Part shown: in pieces, positions 60,268 through 64,000 of the stretch
How the letters are laid out: each line of letters starts with the position of its first letter
How positions within the stretch are numbered: the first letter of the stretch is position 1
Assembly: GCA_033763555.1 (NCBI GenBank)
Contig: JANRKK010000015.1
Coordinates: 1 to 64,000 of the forward strand
Length of the DNA stretch: 64,000 nucleotides
Direction: 5' to 3'
Source: JALYJG01 sp033763555
Lineage (GTDB): Bacteria; Pseudomonadota; Alphaproteobacteria; UBA9219
Notes under the pieces: generated by a model
What the model was told of the DNA's origin: nothing
What the model saw: only the letters and a program-made list of their open reading frames with translations
The model's database searches: none
Position numbers and translations under genes: made by a program

Positions 60268-60483
60268 GTGAGCATTGAAGAAACCAAACCGAAGACCAGC
60301 ATCGGTGATTTTGCGCGCGAGACGCGTCAGGAAATCGCCAAAGTCACTTGGCCGACGCGCAGGGAAACGGTGATGACCACGGTGATGATCGTCGTCATGG
60401 CGCTGGCGGCGGGGTTGTTTTTCCTGCTGGTGGATTCGGCGCTGGGCTTTGGCATCAGCCATCTGCTGGGTATGAGATCGTAA
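60268..60483 (+). CDS. secE: Preprotein translocase subunit SecE
   Basis: The short, single-span SecE that clamps SecY in the Sec channel. The 71-residue protein has the amphipathic helix TRQEIAKVTWPTRRETVMTT followed by one membrane segment (VMIVVMALAAGLFFLLV). The start is GTG with GAGGG upstream. It lies between tRNA-Trp and nusG. Confidence 0.96.
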   Translation: MSIEETKPKTSIGDFARETRQEIAKVTWPTRRETVMTTVMIVVMALAAGLFFLLVDSALGFGISHLLGMRS

Positions 60484-60520
60484 CGCATAAATGAACGGAT
60501 AAGAAAGACGAGAGGAAACA

Positions 60521-61051
60521 ATGTCGCATCGCTGGTATGTCATTCATGTTTATTCGGGCTTCGAGAAGAAGGTGGCGCAGGCCGTCCGCGAAAGCGCGAT
60601 CAAAAAAGGTTTGGAGGAATTTTTCTCGGAAATTCTCGTGCCGACGGAAGAAGTCGTCGAGCTGCGCCGCGGCACCAAGGTGAACGCCGAACGCAAATTT
60701 TTCCCGGGCTACGTCCTGATCAAGATGGATCTGACGGACGAAAGCTGGCACATGGTCAAGAACACGCCGAAAGTCACCGGATTCCTGGGTGGCAGCGGCA
60801 AGCCCTCGCCGATTACCGAGGCTGAGGCGCAGCGCATCCTGAACCAGGTTCTGGAAGGCGTCGAGCATCCCAAGCCTTCGGTCATTTTCGAGGTGGGCGA
60901 GCAGGTACGCGTCGCCGACGGGCCATTTGCGTCGTTCAACGGCGTTGTCGAGGAAGTGGACGAGGACAAGGCGCGCCTCAAGGTTTCGGTGTCGATCTTC
61001 GGCCGCGCGACGCCCGTGGAACTGGAATATACGCAGGTGGAGAAGGTTTAA
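60521..61051 (+). CDS. nusG: Transcription termination/antitermination factor NusG
   Basis: Binds RNA polymerase and couples it with the ribosome and Rho. The 176-residue protein has the NGN domain (WYVIHVYSGFEKKVAQAV, RKFFPGYVLIKMDLTD) and a C-terminal KOW domain (FEVGEQVRVADGPFASFNG). The length is normal. The gene usually continues into rplK, but here an unrelated small gene follows and then the strand changes. Confidence 0.98.
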   Translation: MSHRWYVIHVYSGFEKKVAQAVRESAIKKGLEEFFSEILVPTEEVVELRRGTKVNAERKFFPGYVLIKMDLTDESWHMVKNTPKVTGFLGGSGKPSPITEAEAQRILNQVLEGVEHPKPSVIFEVGEQVRVADGPFASFNGVVEEVDEDKARLKVSVSIFGRATPVELEYTQVEKV

Positions 61052-61083
61052 TTTTCAAGTTCGTTTTTTAAAGGGAGACAATT

Positions 61084-61410
61084 ATGCCGAAGAGGTTAGA
61101 TAGAAAAATAGAGAGAATAGGGTGTGAAGAATTTAGAAGAGAAGCCTTGAATATGCTTGCCCAAAAGCCAGAAATAAGCGGTGTCGAACTATGGCGGGCA
61201 TTGAAGAAACGCTTCGATCAAGAGGTTGTGATTGGTGGTTTTTATGTTCGCATGGGTGAGCTTGAAGCTGCGGGAAATGTTACGCGCCGTGTGGCTGATG
61301 CTCCTACCCCTGAACAGCGCGCTCTGCGGAGCGAAAAACAAGTAACTTATTTTGCGATTACCGATCAGGGGCGTGAGACGGTCGCCGCGCCCTCTCGATT
61401 GACGCTTTAG
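61084..61410 (+). CDS. PadR-like winged-helix protein
   Basis: A 108-residue protein with a PadR-type winged helix: a helix pair (EISGVELWRALKKRF), a recognition region (IGGFYVRMGELEAAGNVTRR) and a wing ending YFAITDQGRE. This suggests a small transcriptional regulator with an unknown target. A GGGAG lies before the ATG. It follows nusG where rplK is expected. Confidence 0.65.
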   Translation: MPKRLDRKIERIGCEEFRREALNMLAQKPEISGVELWRALKKRFDQEVVIGGFYVRMGELEAAGNVTRRVADAPTPEQRALRSEKQVTYFAITDQGRETVAAPSRLTL

Positions 61411-61423
61411 TAGCAACGCTATT

Positions 61424-62929
61424 TTACGCTAATTTCTCCGCCAGTTGTTCCATCACACTCTCCCAATCGCCATAGGCGGGTTGGCGCAGCAGTGTCATGT
61501 TCGGGTACCAGGGCGTCATGGTGCCGCTGGTGCCCCAGCGCCAGTCAGGACAATGCGGCAGCAAGAGACAGGTTTTGACGCCGAGCGCTCCGGCCAGATG
61601 CGCTGCGGCCGTATCCACCGTTACCAGCACCTCCAGCTGTTTCAATAGCGCTGCCGTATCCGCAAAATCCGTGATGAGTTTTGTGAGCTTGATGACGGGC
61701 GTTTGCGGCGTGATCTGCTCCAGCCCCGCGCCTGTGAAAGGCGCGTAGAATTGCGCTTTTACCTTTCCGAACAGCGGCGCGAATTGTTCGAGCAGGATAG
61801 AACGTTCATGGTCGCGTTGATGCGTGGGCGAACCGGTCCAGACCAGGCCGATGGGGCGCATGTCCTTGGCGGGTTGCGGCAGTTTCGGTTCTTCCGGAGC
61901 GCTGAGATAGGGTGCAGGCGGCGCATCGATCGGCAGGGTTTTGCCAAGCGCCAGCGGCAGCGACATCAGCGGCGCGTAATAATCCGCGGCGGGCAGGGGT
62001 TCGGTTTCCGGCAGCACCAGGCCCGGCAGATTGGATGCCAACAGGCGTTGCAGCGAAGCGGGAACGCTCCACACCAATTCGACGCCATGCGACAGCAGCA
62101 CATAACCATAGCGGCAGAACATAAGAACATCGCCGAAGCCTTGCTCGGCGACCAGCAGAAGTTTTTTGCCGCCGAGAGGCTCACCATTCCAGCGTGGGCA
62201 AAGCGGCGTGACGCGCAACGCACCAGGGCGCTCGAGCCGCGCTTCGTAGAGCGGCCATCCCGCCGCGTAATCACCGGACAGCAGGCGGGCCATGCTTTCT
62301 TCATGGCGCAGGGCGGGGTCGTTGCTGCCCGCACGCGCGGCGGCAAAAAGCGGCCAGGCTTTGGCAAAATCCAGCTGATCAACGGCGAGATTGGCGAGGT
62401 TCAACTGCGCGTGCGGATTGTGCGGCTCCAGCCGCGCGGCTTCGCGAAAGGCTTCCCCGGCTTCGGTGAATTTGCCCTGGCGGTTGAGTGCAAGGCCAAG
62501 GCTGTTGAAGGCCGCGCCCTGCGGCGTGTTCAATGCAATCGCACGGCGCGCCATATCCTCCGCGCCATGCAGGATGCCGAGGCGGCGGTAAATATTGGCG
62601 AGATTGCCGCAGGCTGCGCCCTGGTTGGGATCGAGATCGAGGCTGTGTTCGTAGCTGGCCGAAGCGTCTTCGAGATGGCCGAGATTTTCCTGCGCGACGC
62701 CCAGATTGAACCAGAGCTGCGCCTGATGCGGAAAATCCTGCGCGGCATCGGCGAAGGTTTGTTCCGCCGCCACCCAATCCTCCAGCGCAATATCGGACAG
62801 GCCGCGGATGAGATAGTGCTGCACATCCAGCGGATTGTTCTGCGCGAAATCGGCAATGCAATCGCGCGCCAGAGTGTAATTCTTGCTCCGGAGGGCGGTG
62901 AGGGCTTGCGCCACAAGGTCCTGGGACAT
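61424..62929 (-). CDS. TPR-repeat protein with glycosyltransferase-like C-terminal domain
   Basis: A 501-residue protein. Residues about 1-240 form six or more tetratricopeptide repeats (for example LWFNLGVAQENLGHLEDASA, AAFNSLGLALNRQGKFTEAG). The C-terminal half resembles a GT9/GT41-like domain (LLLVAEQGFGDVLMFCRYGY, then GLVWTGSPTHQRDHERSI and LVTVDTAAAHLAGALGV). Such fusions glycosylate proteins or envelope polymers. No signal peptide. Confidence 0.8.
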   Translation of the reverse strand: MSQDLVAQALTALRSKNYTLARDCIADFAQNNPLDVQHYLIRGLSDIALEDWVAAEQTFADAAQDFPHQAQLWFNLGVAQENLGHLEDASASYEHSLDLDPNQGAACGNLANIYRRLGILHGAEDMARRAIALNTPQGAAFNSLGLALNRQGKFTEAGEAFREAARLEPHNPHAQLNLANLAVDQLDFAKAWPLFAAARAGSNDPALRHEESMARLLSGDYAAGWPLYEARLERPGALRVTPLCPRWNGEPLGGKKLLLVAEQGFGDVLMFCRYGYVLLSHGVELVWSVPASLQRLLASNLPGLVLPETEPLPAADYYAPLMSLPLALGKTLPIDAPPAPYLSAPEEPKLPQPAKDMRPIGLVWTGSPTHQRDHERSILLEQFAPLFGKVKAQFYAPFTGAGLEQITPQTPVIKLTKLITDFADTAALLKQLEVLVTVDTAAAHLAGALGVKTCLLLPHCPDWRWGTSGTMTPWYPNMTLLRQPAYGDWESVMEQLAEKLA

Positions 62930-62989
62930 GGAAAGGCCGTCAGAGGCGGGAAGGATTCGCCGCTATCTTAGGCAGGCTAGGGGAGGTTC

Positions 62990-63547
62990 TCAACCCGCTT
63001 TTGGGCTACCGGAAGATTGGGAAACGACACGCAAATAATCTAGCCGGATGGCAAGTCGCCGCGGTTTTGCATCTGCTGCGGTTGGCTGCTCATGTACGAC
63101 AGGTATGGATGCAGTCGATGTTCGGGCAAGGGCTTGCCGAAATTCAGCAGCGATGCTGTGAACCGAACGCGGATGGCCTTTTTCGATTTTTATAGGCAGC
63201 AAGGTTTCACCAAGCTGACATTGCACTGGATTGCCGTTGATATAATGACTGAGCACAAAGGCTGCCTCGGCAACTTTATCGTAATTTTCGGCTGGACAAT
63301 CAGGGCTGACATGCATAACGGCTGAAAGAACCAGCGCTGTTTCTTTGTTGTGCCACATTCCTTTGGTCAACGTAAGAAAAGCATGCCCCGCCACTGCGGC
63401 GGCAGCAACTTGCCGAGGCGGCACATGTTTGTAAAGTTTTTCAAGAAGATTTGTCAGATCTCTTTCAAAGGATTTGCCTTCGCCGAACGAGCGGCCATAG
63501 GCAGGAACTGTTAGTACGATTTGCGTAAAATATTGAAAGGAGCTCAT
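62990..63547 (-). CDS. Hypothetical protein
   Basis: A 185-residue soluble protein of no recognised family, mostly helical (FERDLTNLLEKLYKHVPPRQ, AVAGHAFLTLTKGMWHNKET), with a Ser/Arg-rich C terminus. The ATG at 63547 is preferred over the upstream one. Single gene between the TPR gene and yejB. Confidence 0.55.
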   Translation of the reverse strand: MSSFQYFTQIVLTVPAYGRSFGEGKSFERDLTNLLEKLYKHVPPRQVAAAAVAGHAFLTLTKGMWHNKETALVLSAVMHVSPDCPAENYDKVAEAAFVLSHYINGNPVQCQLGETLLPIKIEKGHPRSVHSIAAEFRQALARTSTASIPVVHEQPTAADAKPRRLAIRLDYLRVVSQSSGSPKAG

Positions 63548-63639
63548 ATTAAATTTCCGTGAGTAAAACACTCTCTACAGTATGAAAGATACTAAGAGAA
63601 AACCGTTCGTAAAGAAACAGGAAAAATGATGGTTAACGC

Positions 63640-64000
63640 CTACGTCCCCCTTGATTCAAAATCGATGCGCGGGTCGGTGGCGACATAGGCGAGGTCGCCG
63701 AGCAGGTTCATCACAAGCCCCAGCAGCGTGAAAAAATAAAGCGTGCCGAACATGACCGGGTAGTCGCGGTTGATGGCAGATTCAAAGCCGAGCAGTCCCA
63801 TGCCGTCGAGCGAGAAAATCACCTCGATCAGCAGCGAGCCCGTAAACAGAATCGAGATGAATGCACCGGGAAACCCGGCGATGACGATCAGCATGGCGTT
63901 GCGGAACACATGGCTGTACAGAACGCGGCGTTCGGACAGGCCCTTGGCGCGCGCGGTCAGCACATATTGTTTGTTGATTTCATCGAGGAAGGAATTTTTG
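63640..64000 (-). CDS. yejB: Microcin C/peptide ABC transporter permease YejB, C-terminal part
   Basis: The last 119 residues of an inner-membrane permease; the gene continues past the window edge. NSFLDEINKQYVLTARAKGL is the EAA-loop region that contacts the ATPase, followed by FRNAMLIVIAGFPGAFISIL, FTGSLLIEVIFSLDGMGLLG and the closing YVATDPRIDFESRG, all close to E. coli YejB. The frame is open to base 64000 with no start inside the window. Confidence 0.93.
   Translation of the reverse strand, partial: KNSFLDEINKQYVLTARAKGLSERRVLYSHVFRNAMLIVIAGFPGAFISILFTGSLLIEVIFSLDGMGLLGFESAINRDYPVMFGTLYFFTLLGLVMNLLGDLAYVATDPRIDFESRGT

Noticed and set aside
61703..62971. 422-codon plus-strand frame opposite the TPR gene
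   Set aside because: Shadow of a clear TPR protein on the other strand.
1..64000. CRISPR array, rRNA operon, integrase or insertion-sequence transposase
   Set aside because: No regularly spaced identical repeats, no rRNA signatures, and no recombinase or DDE transposase motifs were seen in any reading frame. The phage-like region therefore has no visible mobility gene.

Overview
The window is alphaproteobacterial chromosome. The evidence is the rpsT-dnaA pair, the infA-maf-yacG block, a Usg-family gene, DUF2125 and CycM-type cytochrome genes, and a phage-derived cluster whose gene order follows the gene transfer agent (GTA) of Rhodobacter and Caulobacter. Base composition is moderately GC-rich. 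I cannot place it below class from sequence alone; a Micavibrio- or Rhodospirillales-like lineage is only a guess.

Layout. 1-4.1 kb: prs (-), rpsT (+), dnaA (+) and a small methyltransferase-like gene. 4.1-6.2 kb: an unknown gene flanked by a 33-bp direct repeat, then an S24-type repressor diverging from a DUF6456-like gene across an operator-like palindrome. 6.9-25.3 kb: a plus-strand GTA/HK97-type structural cluster. It holds small terminase candidate, TerL, portal, prohead protease, capsid, decoration-like protein, a GT9 glycosyltransferase, gp6, gp7, gp8, a short tape-measure-like protein, gp12, gp13, gp14 and a gp15-like hub. No major tail protein is visible, and an opposite-strand gene with three internal repeats sits where it should be. 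25.3-31.9 kb: a run of minus-strand genes for small exported proteins and lipoproteins with paired cysteines, several visibly paralogous and several with their own terminators. 32.0-39.3 kb: DUF2793 protein, two micro-ORFs, GH24 endolysin, an ammonium transporter, GTA-type 3TM holin, and two fibre genes including an SGNH hydrolase.

39.3-64 kb is mostly housekeeping: pheA, kdsB, cycM, a flippase-like gene, a candidate HExxH peptidase, a PIG-L deacetylase, hslO, DUF2125, mlaC, folC, accD, usg, ogt, yacG, maf, infA, metK, an AstE-like enzyme, apaG, tRNA-Gly, tRNA-Trp, secE, nusG and the end of yejB, interspersed with orphan hypothetical genes. Two families of palindromic repeats, about 105 bp and 160-195 bp and four copies each, are scattered through the window and share similar ends.

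Reading: the phage-like region lacks a visible integrase and replication genes, is co-linear with GTAs, has a GTA-type holin and endolysin, and lies beside a repressor/DUF6456 pair that resembles the RogA/GafYZ control module of the Caulobacter GTA. It is either a domesticated GTA that has lost or relocated tail genes, or a decaying prophage. The exported two-cysteine protein array inside it is the part I find least explained by known systems.
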